Shown in pieces: positions 1-12,713 of a DNA stretch of 64,000 nt. The DNA is taken from the NCBI GenBank assembly GCA_014281115.1, contig JACONQ010000006.1, forward strand, positions 1,178,001-1,242,000, read 5' to 3'. The notes below the pieces were generated by a model. That model was not told the origin of the DNA and ran no database searches. It saw nothing but the letters and a program-made list of their open reading frames with translations. The DNA is from Laburnicola sp. R22_1. Taxonomy: Eukaryota > Ascomycota > Dothideomycetes > Pleosporales > Didymosphaeriaceae. The number at the start of each line of letters is the position of its first letter. The stretch's first letter is position 1. Made by a program: the position numbers and the translations under genes.

Positions 1-870
1 GAAAAGTAATTTCACTTACCATGTTTAAAAATCTGTCATTCATTTATGAAGTAACAACTGACTAGATTATTACAGACGGCTTGGACTTTGAGGTCAGATG
101 ATCTGATTTGCTTTGTAAGATTTGATGCAGACGGTCTGCACAGCCTCAGGCTGATGGCTGACTAGCTTAGCTGTATGAATGACATAAGTAATTTACAGCG
201 ATCGTTAGTCTCGGAGATCAATTCGTTCTAGCCAGGTTTGGCAGGTCTTTGTTGAGAAGTACCGACCGGGGTGGCGAGTTCGCATAAACTTGCGCACCTC
301 GCCAGCCATAGGGCTGATATTGATTACCTAGCACCAAAGTAAGTCTTCGAGGGTCCCATGGACCGATATGTAAGTAACATAGAGTCGTAGAAGTATTGTG
401 GTTGTGGTATATGGAAAGGTCGCAAGATCGCTATGAAAGAGCGCCTCGCACGCCTTAGGCTAAAAAGTGTGGATAGGATCGTATTCCTCAGGCCAAACAG
501 GGCACAGAGTATGTTAAGAGGGTACAGAAATTATTCCGGTACAGCTATAGTAAGCGCTAGTCTTTATGAGAGAGAATCCACTGCCTAAAGTCGAAGTACC
601 TCTACTTTGTCTCGCTTCACCGTGCGTCTCGCCACCCAGGGAAGTAGGTTACTCGACAATCAATTCATCATCAAATCCATCACTTTCATCTCATCTCATC
701 AAAGATACTTACGTATCTGACAGGTATACTAACGCAGTTGTAGAACAAATACGGACTAACGCGTTATTAGAAGTTTTAGAGTAATAGTAAGAGTTTTACT
801 CGCGGCCATAGTTATAAATAGTGCCTTTCCACTTCTTAGTAGTGCTTTTGGCCCCTTTAGAGGCCTTAGG
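1..870. other. Unassigned, moderately GC repeat-margin sequence
   Basis: Base composition is more balanced than in the AT desert that follows. No long frame, splice structure or recognisable protein is visible; the longest frame (566-784) has no recognisable domain and I do not call it a gene. It may be the edge of a repeat or of a gene island continuing to the left. Nothing more can be said from the sequence. Confidence 0.4.
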
Positions 871-1749
871 CCAATGTGTGTGTATAAGGAGGACCTCTAG
901 GGCCATTATGCCTTAGTGTTCCTAGGAGTAACGGCTTCCTATAATATGGGAGTCCGTTAGGACTTAAATAGCGCCTTCTGGCAGGCGGCTACGCCCTAAA
1001 ATATCTCAACCCTAGAATCTTAAAATATTCTCTTCTTTTGGCTCTAAGTAAAGTGTGATGTGCTCTTATAGTCCTTTATAGTTCTTTTTAACTAACCCCT
1101 AGAGATACTATAATCTTTTTAAGTTAATATTGCCTTTATAATACCTTGCGCTATTAAATACCTCTACAATTGCAGTAAAAAATCCTCTATAGAGAAAAAA
1201 TAGGTAAAGGTAGCAAGTGTACTTCCTATAGTAATTCTCTAACTATATAGTTAACCTAAGTCTAATCCCTTATTCATAGAAGAAAGGAATTAAAATTCCC
1301 TATTAAAATTCCCTAAGGAGGTTCTTTTATCCCCCTTCTGCAGTTATTCAACTCGAACGAGAGCCTCTTTACTAGCGTTTTAGAATATTCTTCTTTTTTT
1401 AGAATTTTTTAATACCGTTGGCACTTAGATTAGTGCCTGGCTCTTATGAGTTTTCTTCTAAGTAGCCTTCCCATTTAATAAGGTATTTCTAGGTTCTAAC
1501 TAATAACTGCCTACTCTCTAGCACCTTCTCTATATAATACACATTATTGCCAAACGTGCGTAGAGTGTCTATAATTAGACTTACTTAAGACTTAATAGCT
1601 CCCCTTTATTTATATAGCTCTAATAATAATATATAGAAGACCGGGTGTGCGTTTAATTCTAGGAAGTTAACTCTATAGGCTTTTTTCCTCATAGGGTACT
1701 TGACTATGCCTGGTTTAATAAACTTCCAATTAAGTTTGCGCTTAGGTTA

Positions 1750-3963
1750 ACATATTCTATTAGTAGCCCGGATAGATTAGTCCGCTAGACAGTTTTTGCC
1801 AAGACTATAACACTTTACTATAAATTATAATGTCTTTATAACATAACGCGTTATTATCTAATTAAGAAGGCAGAATTAAGCTTGCCCTTCACACCTATTA
1901 GAATAAGTAAATTTTAAGCCTACGACGCGCTGCTGCAGTATATAATATCCTAAAGTCTACACTAAGCGATTAAATTAACAGAATTATTGCCTAAGCAGAT
2001 ACACAATTCGGCATGGCAAAGCTTACTACGACTAAAGAGCAGACGCTTATATAGTATATCCTTAACCTAGATTCGCGAGGATTTGCATCCTAGCTAGGTA
2101 AGATAAAAGATATGGCTAATAAACTGCTGGCTGCGCGGCACAGAGACCCTATAGGATAATGCTAGGCTTAGCGCTTTGTAAAGCGCGTACCTAAGCTTAA
2201 AATGGCTTTTAATTAAGCGAAGGACTAATAGAAGATATAACAGGAAGACCTAGATATTATAAACACGTGGTTTTAGCTAGTAGAGGACACAAAAGCTAAG
2301 TATAGAGTGTAGGATAAAGATATCTATAACTTTAATAAGATAGGCTTCTAGATAGAAGTTATTAGCTTAATAAAGGTTATAACTAGTTTAGAAAGACGTT
2401 CTTAACCTACGCTTATTTAGCTAGGCAACTGCGAGTAAGTTATAGTAATTTCGAGTATTTGCGCTACTAGGTATGCTGCCCCGCCCTTTATTATCTATAA
2501 AGGGCAAGTTCACATCTTAGCGTAGTATAAGAAGACTAGTATTCCCCGCAATTAGAAGCTCTTAGTCTCTAAGATCGGCTAAACTAACAGCGAGCTTAGA
2601 ATTGCGTAGTTAAAGCACTTTAACGCGTATACAAGGCCGCGCATAGTGGGGTTATAGAGGTTACTTATTCTAAACGGCTATAAGAGCCACCACTTCTAGG
2701 ATTTTAAGAATTACTACCTAGAACAGAAGATTCTAACACTCTATATACTAGCGCACTTATCTTATATCCTCTAGCCGCTTAATATAGTCTATTTTGCGTT
2801 ACTAAAGCTAAAGTACTCCTAGCGCGTGTAGGACTTAGCGCGCTAACACGTCTTTTATATTAGCAAAAAGGGCTTTCTACTAGCCTTTTGCAACACGTTT
2901 TTTAATATATTTATACTAGAAAACTATAAGAAAGCCTTTAAGGCCTCTAGGCTTATTCCTTTAGATGTGTTAGTAGTGGTAGATTGCCTTAATGTGCATA
3001 TTCACACTTCACCTTAGGGTACCCCACTAGATATACCATGGCAAGCCAGGATCCTAAGCAATACCCTTGAGTTTGGATTCTAGTCAAAGCTCGTACGCGA
3101 CTCTTTTATTCGGTCTCTACCTAATGCTAAATTATGCTACTCACGGCTTATAAAAAGTGCTAAACTTATACTCTACTATAGTGTACTTTAAGAGACCTAT
3201 ATTAAGAAACTTAAGGAGCAAATTAAGGTTCTAACAAAGCGAAAAACGCGTAAAAGAAAGCGCATTTAGAAAGGTGGGACGCTAGACTTTGCTTAGGAAG
3301 CAGATTTGGGAGTAGAAAGCCCTTCTATTAGGGTAAAGTTGTTAAAAAGGGCGCAAGGTAGTAGTAAGAGAGAGGCAGGTCCCTTAACACAATGTCGCTG
3401 TGGGAGGTGCGGAGAGCCTAGGCACAACGCAAAGACCTGTTAGATAGATAAAGAGATAGAGGAGAAGTTAGATGTTATCCTTAGTAGCTTATTTTTAGAT
3501 AGTATTAATAGTAAATCAGAGTGATTTTATTATAGGTTACTATAAGGCCAAAAATAACGGGTTAACTTTATCTTGCAATAGTACGCACTTAGTGACTAAA
3601 AATTAAATAAAGTACTACTTAAGATATAGTATGCTTTACTACAAATCATAATAAGTATACTATATATTGCCTACGTATAGTATGGTAGATAATATATTGT
3701 ATATTATAGGGAGTCTTATTATAAGTTCGTACTGCCAAGAAAGACTCCTTAGCTTTGCGCGGCTGCTGCAGCCGCGCAAAGAGGCTACACGACATAAAAA
3801 GTAGATTAAATAGTAACTTAGTATATTATAAGTTATAGTAGGTTATTATAAGTCACTATAAAGTAATATTGGTAGTGTTCTATAATAAGTTATAAGGGAC
3901 CTCGAAGTTGCTAAGAAAAACTATCCGGCGGACTAATCTGTCCGGGCTACTAATAGAATATAT
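1750..3963 (+). mobile_element. Fot/pogo-type DNA transposon, copy A (RIP-degraded)
   Basis: The element is bounded by inverted ends of at least 50 bp beginning ACATATTCTATTAGTAGCCC and flanked by TA, the target duplication of Tc1/mariner/pogo elements. It is about 2.2 kb. It carries a degraded DDE transposase in the same orientation and sits inside the gypsy relic on the opposite strand, so it inserted after that element. Copies B (20647-22840) and C (24938-27107) share the same ends and body. A 140-bp end fragment lies at 59395-59533. Confidence 0.85.
1870..3524 (+). pseudogene. Fot/pogo transposase relic, copy A
   Basis: One forward frame, broken by many TAG/TAA codons, reads as a fungal pogo-family transposase. 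It has an N-terminal helix-turn-helix region, the LDSRGFA block of the CENP-B-like DNA-binding part (about 2070-2090), a DDE core including YNFNKIGF where an active family member has an Asp (about 2320-2345), and PLN near 2790 before the third catalytic region. A C-terminal CCHC zinc knuckle (C-x2-C-x4-H-x4-C, about 3395-3440) is still readable, which is not typical of classical Fot1 proteins. The frame ends at a TGA at 3522-3524. The start is uncertain. It is not functional. Confidence 0.75.
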
Positions 3964-6900
3964 TATGCGAAGTTTAGATGTCTAGTAAATATAAACACTT
4001 AATTCTCTAGTTTAAGACTAAGGTGCTTCCTCTTCTTATTAGCGTACTTCTTCTAGTACTTATTCGCTGCTACGATCTTTATTCTATATTAAGCCTATAG
4101 TGCAATAACTCTTACTGTAATTAACGTGCCTAGTGGCGATTCTCTGTCGCTAAGCGGCAATCTAGACTATTTTAGCGTATAAGGATCCGCTCTATAGTAT
4201 ACATAAAAAGGAGTTACTCTAGTTACTGCGTTTACGCTATTATTATACGCAAATTTCGCAATTAGTAACTATCTTGTCTAGTCATTTTGTTCTAGACAGC
4301 AAAAACACTAAAGATACTACTTAAGCGTCTAATTCTGCCTTTTAGTTTGCCCGTCTATTTGCGAGTAATAGGCTAATAATAACACTCTTATAGTGTTAAG
4401 GTAATGACAAAAAGAGTCCTAATAGCGAGAGTTTATTATCGGGCCTCTATCTAATATAATTGTCTTAGGAGTGCTGTGTAACCTAATAACATCCCAAATC
4501 CAGACTTCTACTAAGTCCTTTGCGTTTTAATTTGCCCTAGTAGGTATATAATAAGCTATCTTTGTTAGGCAGTCTACTATTACTAGAATAGTATTATAGA
4601 CTTGGCTAAGTATTTGGCTAGGGGGTAAGTCTACAATAAAATCTAAGGTAACGTCCTCTTAAGAGCTATTTAGCATAGGTAAGGGATTTAAAAGACTATA
4701 TAGTTAGTGTTAAGGCACGATAGATATCCTACACTTTAAATAGTCTTAACAGTAGTTCTTAACTTTGTGTTGCATTTCTTTTTATTAGAAATGCCTTTTT
4801 AACTTTTTTAATATCTTCTTCGCTCTAAAATGCCTAGCTATAGGGCTATTATAGTATATCTAGAGAGCCTTCGCCTTCTCCGCACTTATTATAAGTACTT
4901 TAATTCTATTTTACTTTATTACGCCTTCTTCTAGCAACTCCTTGCCTAACTATTAGGACTAAGGTTCTTCTAGAGCCTTTACTTTATCTTTAATCTCTAA
5001 GTTAGATTTAGAGCTAATCTCTATTAACAATATTAGCTCTTGCTCTCTTAGGTTCGCGCCTTCTTGGCTGCCTTTATTTCTAGGGTGCTACTTATTAGGA
5101 TCTTGTAATCGCACTAATTAATTAGGTAGTTAGTTTATTAAAAGTATTCCTACTTAACAATATTCCCAAAGGCTCTATATAAGCCCTATTTCCTTTCTCT
5201 ACTAGGTGTTCCGCCTCGCTTATATAGTTAGGGCGTCTTAATAGTCTATCTGCTAGGTTTTCCTTCCCTGGCTAGTGGATAATAATAAAATCGTACTCTG
5301 CTAGCCTCTTATAGATCCTAATCTGCTAGTAGTTTAATTTCTTTATGTCTATAAACTATTACAAGTTATTATAATCCGTAAGGATAATAAATAGAATACT
5401 TAATAGGTAGTGTTGCTAATATTTAACACTTCTATTAATAGCTAGCAATTTCTTATTATATATATTATATTAAAGTTGTGTGCTATTTAGCTTCTATAAA
5501 AAGAAACTAATAGGTTGCCATTATAGGGTTCCGTTGGATTTAGGCACATTCTAGCTTAATATACTAGATATCGTGCTATCTAAGGCATCTACCTTAAGTC
5601 TTATCTCTCTATTAGACTCAAAGTGCACTAATATAGGCACTACTATAAATACGGCCTTTAACTCTTTAAAAGCTGCTCTTGCCTACGCATTTAGGTATAA
5701 GGGTTGGCTTTTCTTCCTTCTTTAAGCATACTCGCCCTAGGCAGCACTAGACTCCTTCTAAGTAAGTTTAGTAAGGGGTAGAGCCACTCTTAAAAATTCT
5801 TTAATAAACATCTAGTAATAATTTATAAAACTTATAAACACCCTAATATTACACACTGTCTTAGAGAGTAGCCACTTTATAATTATTTTTATATAGTCTT
5901 TATGCACTCTAACTTCCTTTTGGCTAATAATATAGTCTAGGTACTCTGTCTCTTTCTAATAAAACTCGCACTTGCTAAGTTTAATATACAGTTTGGCCTT
6001 ACGTAGCCTTTAGAGGACTTCTTTTACATATTATTCGTATTCCTCTTCTATATTAAAGAAGATAAATATATTATCTAAATAGACAATATACGTTACATTA
6101 ATTAGTCCTACTAGGACTTTATTAATATGCTTTTGGAATTATGCTAAAGCATTAGTTAAACTAAATAGTATTACTAAGTACTTAAAGTGTCTGTACTTCG
6201 TACGAAAAGCTGTCTTCTATTTATCGCCTTCCTTAATTCTTATCCTATAATATGCCTCTTAGATATTAAGCTTAGTAAAGAACTTCGCTTTTGTCAATCT
6301 TTCTAAGGACTTAGTAATTAAGGGTAACGTATAATAATTCTTAATAGTAATCTTGTTAAGGCCGCGATAATCTACGCATAGCCTTAACATACTATTCTTC
6401 TTCTTTGCGAATAGAATTAGTGCTTTAGCTAGTAACCTTAAATATTATATCTAGCCTCTTTGTAAGTAATCTACAATATACTTACGCAAGATACTTAGCT
6501 CACTCTTAGATAAGTTATAAAGGGGCTAATAGGGTGGTTGTTCCCTAAAGAAAAGATTAATACTTAGGTTAGTCGCGGAGTGTTCCGCAAGCACCTCTAA
6601 TTAATTACTATTTGCTATATTAGCGAACTCTTAGTATACCTATAGTATTATAGCCTCTACTAAAATTATAAACGTTCTATTGCCTATATAGCTACTGTAA
6701 CACGCGTATAATTCCGCAGTTAAGTCTAATATTATTAAACTAAACTGTTCCGCGTCTTTAAGGGCCACTTTGGCATAGTTAGGCACATTTTGCCCTAACT
6801 TTCTTTAGAACAACAATTAACCTATGCGAAAGTTAAGTTTTGGATTATATGTGGCAATCCACAGTAATCCTAAGTATATCTTATACTTCCTTAGGTCTGC

Positions 6901-8529
6901 TACTATAAATAGGACCTAGTAAGTCTCTCTACAACCTCTAGTATCTACTAGGTGCACTTTGACAATTGTAGATTTATATATAGTAATATTTACACTATTT
7001 GCCGCCTTTGCTATAAAGTTTAGTAAGGGTGTTACTATTAGATCTCTCTCCTTCGCAAAGCGAGTAGAGATTATGTTAAGTTTAGCGCTACTATTAACTA
7101 GTGCCTTAACTAAGCCTAAATCCTCTACTGTAGCCTACACTATTATTGCAGTTGGCGTCTTTAGGTAAAGCATATTATAAAGCTTTTTAAGCTGCTTATT
7201 CTCTTTATACTTAATAATTGCGGCTAATAGGATAGAGTCTAGTTCTACTGGCCCTTACCTTTTCCCGCAGACTCCGATGCGTCCTTAGAACAGAAAGGTA
7301 GGTCTGGATTTCTCTCCTTCTTATAATTAGGGGAAACGTAGCCTCTTTTGCCATAGTTCTAGCAAGTAACCTTTAGATTATCTTTATTCTTTTCCTTTTA
7401 TGTTAAGCTAGACTATTTGTAGTCCTTTTGCTCCCTTCTACTATATTTGGCTAACTTAGCTAACTCTATAGGGGGCGTTGTTAACTTAGGCCTCTTTAAT
7501 AAGTTCTTAGACTTGCCTTTACTCTTAGTAGACTGCTCTTCCTCTTAGTAAAGGCGATTGACAATCTCTTCTACCTCTATAAAGGTTTTCCTCTAAGAAG
7601 GTAGGTAATGTAGAACTTCCTTACGTAGCTTATTATTTATAAAAGCTATGAACTTAGCCACCCTATAATGCTTATTCTGCTCTTTAACCTTATCCCACAA
7701 AGGGAGAAGATGGTTAAGTAGGTTAGTTAGGGTTTAATTTGCCCTCTGGCAATAGTTCTTTATCGCCTTAAATGCTGTCTGTTGGCGTTTTAATCGAGTA
7801 CTTAGGGCATTAAGCATTCGTTCTATTAATGTCTGCTGGATAGGGGCCTATTTAGGGTCTATTTGTTGTTGTTAGTTATAATACAACTCGAACTGGCTTT
7901 AAAGATCTTTAGATAGATACTACCTACTAAAGGTAACCTTACAATCTTTTATAACAAAGCGAGAAGGCGCTTATAAGAAATAAAACTCGCAATTCCGCTT
8001 TTATTAGTTATAATCGCGATAATTCTTATGGTTATAGACGTGTAGTAGGGGTGGTTGTAGTAAGATACTCTATTTAGCGGCTACTAGGAATAATAAGGCT
8101 ATAGTGGCCACGCGTGAGGTACTAGTAAGCTTATTAAGAGCTACTACGTCGCTAGCTTTATAATATTATTATATGTCTTTAATACGTTGTATTTCCTATT
8201 ATTCTTATTCCTTACGCACCCAATCTTATAATTCTGTAAGACAAGCTGCCCTTCTATTGGCTTCTGTTGTATTTGGCTCTATCTAAGGGCCTTACGAACT
8301 CTTAAGGCCATTATTAATTTCTTCTTAGGTAGCCTTCCTAAGTTCCTCCACTTATTCTCCTGCCTACCTAACAGCACTAGAGCTTGCTGCTAAGTGTTTC
8401 TAAATAGGCCGCCTAGCTCCTAGCTTGTGGAAGCAAGGCGTCTACTAGACCTACGTGTTGCCATTATGGCGGCGAGAATCCTACTACTGCCTATAAGGGA
8501 GCGATTCGAATATAAGGGCGCCACTAGGA

Positions 8530-9440
8530 TGCCTAATAGTTAATAAGATAGAATAGGATAATATTAGGAGATAAGTGGTAATGAAACGAATCGCTACCCG
8601 CTCTTATCTAAAGTGAGGAGGTTTTTATCTAAACCCCCGCTAGGTCTGAAGGAGACATAAGTCCCCATTTGGCCACCTAAGCGATAAGGAGGCCTTATAG
8701 TCTCTACTAATATCTAGGTACTAAAAGAGTACCTTATACTCTAGAATTTAAAGGTATAAAGCATAGTAAATTAGCCTAAAAATATTACTAATAGGATACT
8801 TAAAAATAAGCTCTAAAGACCCCTCTAATAATCCTTCTAGTTATATAATATTACTAAATTTCTAAGAATTATCTTTAACTTTACCTAGCTAGTTATCTAT
8901 ACCCTGACTTAATTTAATAATAGCTATATTGCTATAGGTATTAAATTTAAATATAATATTAGATTGCTAAAAGTTGTTACGTTACTAAATATAATAGATA
9001 AAAAGATAAAGATTTAGTATTTTAGGCGTTTTTAATATTATAAAAGGTAGACTTTATACGCTATGCGTATAGTAAACTATAGTTACGCTACTACTAGGTT
9101 GTAAGCGCAATAACTAAACTATAGTTAAGTATTTTATTACTTATATTGCTTTTATAGTTATAACTCTACGTAGGTCTACTATAGCTCTCTAATAGTTTAC
9201 TAGTTAAGAAATAATATATAACTTAGTTATGCTAGATAGTTAACTATTTATTAACTACTATTAATAATACTGCTATAAAAAAGTTAATAATAAATTATTA
9301 TTATTTTATATATATTTTCTTACTACTGCTATATACTAGATACTAGGTTTTAGTACCTTCTATTTTATTTCTCTCTGTGTATAGTGTAAACTTAATCTTA
9401 GTTAGAATCTCCACATAATAAAAATCTTTAATACTTATAG
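8530..9440. other. AT-rich relic sequence right of the gypsy element
   Basis: There is no readable gene. The first 200 bases keep some GC and are probably the 5' LTR side of the gypsy element. The rest is TpA-rich and decayed. I could not pair it with a second LTR copy. Confidence 0.4.
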
Positions 9441-9449
9441 TATATAATA

Positions 9450-10415
9450 TTAGAAAAGTTTTTTCTAAAGAGGGTGCTTAACTATGCGCAGATATGCGCA
9501 GACGTGCGTATACTTACACATTTTTATATAAGCAATTTGCTAGTATAAAAATACTTAAAGATGTGTATATATGCGCAGACTTGCGCAAATATATATAAAT
9601 AGGTTAACTAAATAATTCTTTTAAAGCTTTATAACTTTTTTACTAGTAAAGCTATAATTTTAATTTTTAATAGATTGATAGAGAAAATACTAGTCTTTAA
9701 TTATTTAATTTAAAGATACTATTTTTATTATATAATTAGTTAGTAATTAATAAAAAACTCTTTATTTTACTAGTTATTATATATATTACGTAATAGTTAT
9801 ATATAAAAATATAGTGCTTATAATATGTTATTTAAATTTATAAAAAGTTTTATTAAAAGTAAAGTAGTTAAAAAGTTATTAAAGTTTATACTTTTTAAAA
9901 TAGTGTTTTTACTAAGCCACTAATTTTTGCCTAATCTAATTCTTTTAAATAACTATAAAACTATATTTTTTCTATTTTTAAATCTATAAAATCTAGAATT
10001 TAGAATTAGATAGAAGTTTTATATAATACGCTAGTAATTAGTACTATTATATTAACTAGTAATTACTATCTACTAGTAGTAAGAGACTTTAACTTTATAC
10101 TTTAACAAATCTTTTTTTAAAAGCTTACTAAGTAGTTTACTAAGTTTTTTTAAATTCTAGCTTATTAAAGAGCTTTATTTGCTAATTAATTAGCATTATT
10201 TTAATAGTATAGGTGCTATAGGTGTCCTACGTGCCCTACGTGCACTAGCGGCATAGGTGCGCATTCTTGCGCAATCCTACGCATGCGTATGCTAAAAAAA
10301 AGTAGTATTATAAGTGCGCTTACTAGTAGAGCGCTTTTAGTGCGTAGGCGTGCGCAGAGCTGCCTAGATGCTATAGGTGCGCACGCGCGCTTAAAATTTT
10401 TTCTAATAAAGTATA
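9450..10415 (+). mobile_element. Short inverted-end repeat, family 3 copy 1
   Basis: This region matches, in opposite orientation, the segment 23057-23757. Shared blocks include 9855-10085 against 23115-23345. The ends look like short inverted repeats (TTAGAAAA followed by a T-rich run). Just inside the left end lies a roughly 110-bp palindromic stretch built on ATGCGCAGACTTGCGCA-like words (9480-9595). No coding capacity is seen; it looks like a non-autonomous inverted-repeat element. Ends are accurate to about 15 bp. Confidence 0.5.
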
Positions 10416-10452
10416 GAGTAGTTACTAATATATATACTAGTATAGGTATAGT

Positions 10453-10579
10453 CTTTTTTTTTGTTATTACCTTTTTACGCCTTTTTTGATTACTAAGCAG
10501 GGGGCTCTTGTTTTTTTGTCATGTTATTTGAGATGAAAGCCTTTGTCGTCCTACCCCTAGGTAGATAAAATAACGCCAC
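10453..10579 (-). mobile_element. CA-tailed short retroposon, family 1 copy 1
   Basis: This 127-bp copy is flanked by an 11-bp direct repeat, ATAGGTATAGT, at 10442-10452 and 10580-10590. On the minus strand its first bases are the shared 'CA-tail' end read in reverse (AACGCCACA at right). The other end stops in a T-run. It contains the hairpin-forming AGCAGGGGGCTC motif typical of the family. Confidence 0.7.
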
Positions 10580-10590
10580 ATAGGTATAGT

Positions 10591-11049
10591 GCACCTAATT
10601 AATATAACTAATATTATATAATAAGTTATATAACTAATACCTAGGTGTTATATAGATTTACTATAGCTAGCTAATGTTCCTTATAGTAAAAATAGCTAAA
10701 AGGAATAGATATATATATTTATTGCAATCCATTGCGATCATGTGGGTATATTCGCTATCTACCTTATGTGATCACTGTCGACGTGATACAGCCAAGGTTG
10801 AAGGTAAATCGTTGGCTACCAGCATGGAGGTTCATATCACGAGGGAACATACAGTCATGTTCACGCCTGGATATCAACAGTGACGGTCTATGTCTACGCT
10901 TTCTGTAGAGAGAAAAGTTCATGACAACAGTCTATGCAATAGAAGATACATAAACACGCCAAGTAGCTTGGATGGTAGTGAAACTCTGAGAGAATCAATC
11001 CTTAATTCAAAGCATTCTCAAGGTAAATCAAAAGCTAGACCCAACTCAA
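10591..11049. other. Transition from repeat desert to gene island
   Basis: Composition rises from AT-rich to balanced across this stretch. Short frames exist on the plus strand but none shows a domain, codon bias or splice structure. It probably holds the 3' flank of the broken gene that ends at 11050. Confidence 0.4.
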
Positions 11050-11829
11050 TCAAGACCCACGACGTGGTCTGCCCGCTTGTTGAACTCCTGTCTCCCCAAC
11101 ACGCCATCCAGCCCGATCCGCGTCACCACTCAAGAATCTAACATCCTGCTTGACCCGCGGTCTTCTACCACGCCGAATATATGCATCATGCCTCGACACA
11201 TCCGCCGCCAATCTGCGCGCCAGACCAGGATGTAGCACTTGCGGCAGCAACTGCAAATATTCGTCGCGGTCGATTTTGTCCTTGTGCGCAGCATCCAGTA
11301 CAGCGCCATGAAATTGCTCCCAGTTCATCATGTTGTCACCAGAACGCGGATGGAATATTGCGTTTCCGCCTCGCTCGAAAGCATCATCATGCTCTTCAGG
11401 CTGGTTGCATCGGCAGATGAAGAACTCTAGGCGGCCTTGTTCAAAATTTGAACGCAGGCCATATTTTTGTGGACAGCCAGGACGCGCTGCTCGAGTTAGT
11501 TGCATGTATTCTGGTCTGGAACTGCTTGCATTATCGCCAGGTATGCGAGAGTCGCGACCGCTCGATTGTCGGGGTTCTGTCCCTTCAGAAGACGGTCCAC
11601 CCGAGTTTTGGTCATGACGGCCGGTCTCTTCGTTTCGATAATCGTCCTGGAGAGACTGGCCGCCATTATGCTGACGCCGCGGAGGGTGTCAATTTGAGAA
11701 CTGCGGATGTTGCCTTCGCCTTCGGTCTTGTGGCGATCTGCCACGATCATTGCCACTTGAGGATGGAGGTGGCAATTCTCTTTCTATTGACTCGCGGGGG
11801 CTCCTGTGCGTTCCTTCTTCGTTGCTCAT
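11050..11829 (-). pseudogene. Hypothetical protein gene with one in-frame stop
   Basis: From an ATG at 11829 a single minus-strand frame runs to a TGA at 11050 (260 codons) with one interruption, a TGA at 11689-11691 (codon 47). The sequence on both sides has the same character. The first half is low-complexity and rich in Arg, Ser, Gln and Pro. The second half is a more ordered region with a Cys pair (FFICRCNQ) and an acidic-aromatic helix-like stretch (NWEQFHGAVLDAAHKDK). A CGA-to-TGA transition would explain the stop. Alternatively, a short intron with a non-consensus donor could remove it, or translation could begin downstream at codon 109 (11505). I do not recognise the family. There is no signal peptide and no membrane segment. 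Confidence 0.45.
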
Positions 11830-12713
11830 GTTCAAGTTTTATTTCAGTGGAGTGATCTGGTATACAAGAAATTTTGGTCAGAAAGGTAAAGTGCTGCGGA
11901 GGGAAAGATGTTATATAGGTATCTAGCAGTGTGCTGAGAATATGTTTACAATTGAAAACAACGGAAAGAGCCGGATAGTGGCGCCGTGAATGATTAACGG
12001 TACGTCATTTAGCAATGTGTTGGTACCATTAGAAGCTTGGGAGAGCACAGTTCACATACAAAAATCACCGAGTAAACTGTATCGCTGGTAGTCATGGTGT
12101 CAAAGTTTCCTCTTCAAGTGCTGGTGCCACGTATATTTGCATCGATTTGTAGAAAATGCGTTCCTGAGTGCAAATAATGAATAAGTAAGGAATTGACCAC
12201 TGAAAAATGGACGCGCTATCACGGATTTTTGCATCGTCAGGTGGAAACTTGATTGCCGTCGAAGATTTTTGCTTGTCACTGTGGCTGTTCTGCTCTTCAC
12301 TAGCCCCTGAAGAAGATAACTTTAAATCTCTGTGTAAACGTTACCTGTAGCTTCAACCTTCCTTACGCAGCCCGGGATCTTCGGCATTGAAGAACCTTGC
12401 AGCGTTCTGTGTGTAATCTGGACATACGTATGGCCCAGGCATAACCCAATCCTATGTCCAAATGAGCCTATGTTCGCTTCCTCCAGGCCAGACTTAGACT
12501 GGTGTCCCTCGACCACATGCACAATATATCGGATTCTTAAAGTTAAGAGCTCTGGCATATATATTTCAAGTTAGAGTGGCGCTTAATAGATTAGCTGCTG
12601 CTCTCACGCTGCCACCGCCTGGAAATGAGCTTCCACACCCGCGACATTTCCCACAGTAAGAATAATTCACCACTTCGTTATGATATCGATCTATGCATAT
12701 TATAATCTCAATG
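11830..12713. other. Intergenic region, possible gene relic
   Basis: No convincing gene. A short minus-strand frame at 12322-12558 contains FGHRIGLCLG, which resembles a decayed P450 haem-binding loop (FGxGxRxCxG with the second Gly and the Arg altered), but nothing around it supports a P450. The rest is probably the 3' flank of the membrane-protein gene and the promoter of the broken gene at left. Confidence 0.3.

Larger units (their letters stand above)
1340..8464 (-). mobile_element. RIP-degraded chromodomain Ty3/gypsy retrotransposon, split by a Fot-like insertion
   Basis: Reading the minus strand from an ATG at 8464 gives a broken gag-pol. A basic N-terminus starts MATRRSSRR. A gag region follows, with a degraded zinc knuckle near 7320-7370, and then a protease-like stretch with a degraded D-S/T-G-type site near 7100. 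Reverse transcriptase blocks ([10 protein letters not shown] near 6390, FTKLNI, and YIVYLDNIFIF, a decayed YxDD region, near 6080) and RNase H follow. After the insertion at 1750-3963 the frame resumes and ends in a chromodomain (YYIEKVLE, then YLIKWEGYLEENS, about 1440-1545). Dozens of TAG/TAA stops sit at positions where the family has Gln or Trp, as RIP would leave. LTR borders were not resolved. TGGCGCCC near 8528 could be part of a primer-binding site just inside the 5' LTR. This is a dead element. Family assignment is firm; the ends are not. Confidence 0.8.

Noticed and set aside
12322..12558. Possible cytochrome P450 C-terminus (FGHRIGLCLG resembling a haem loop)
   Set aside because: Two of the defining residues are altered, no ExxR or other P450 region is found upstream, and the frame is only 78 codons. 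Noted as a possible relic only.
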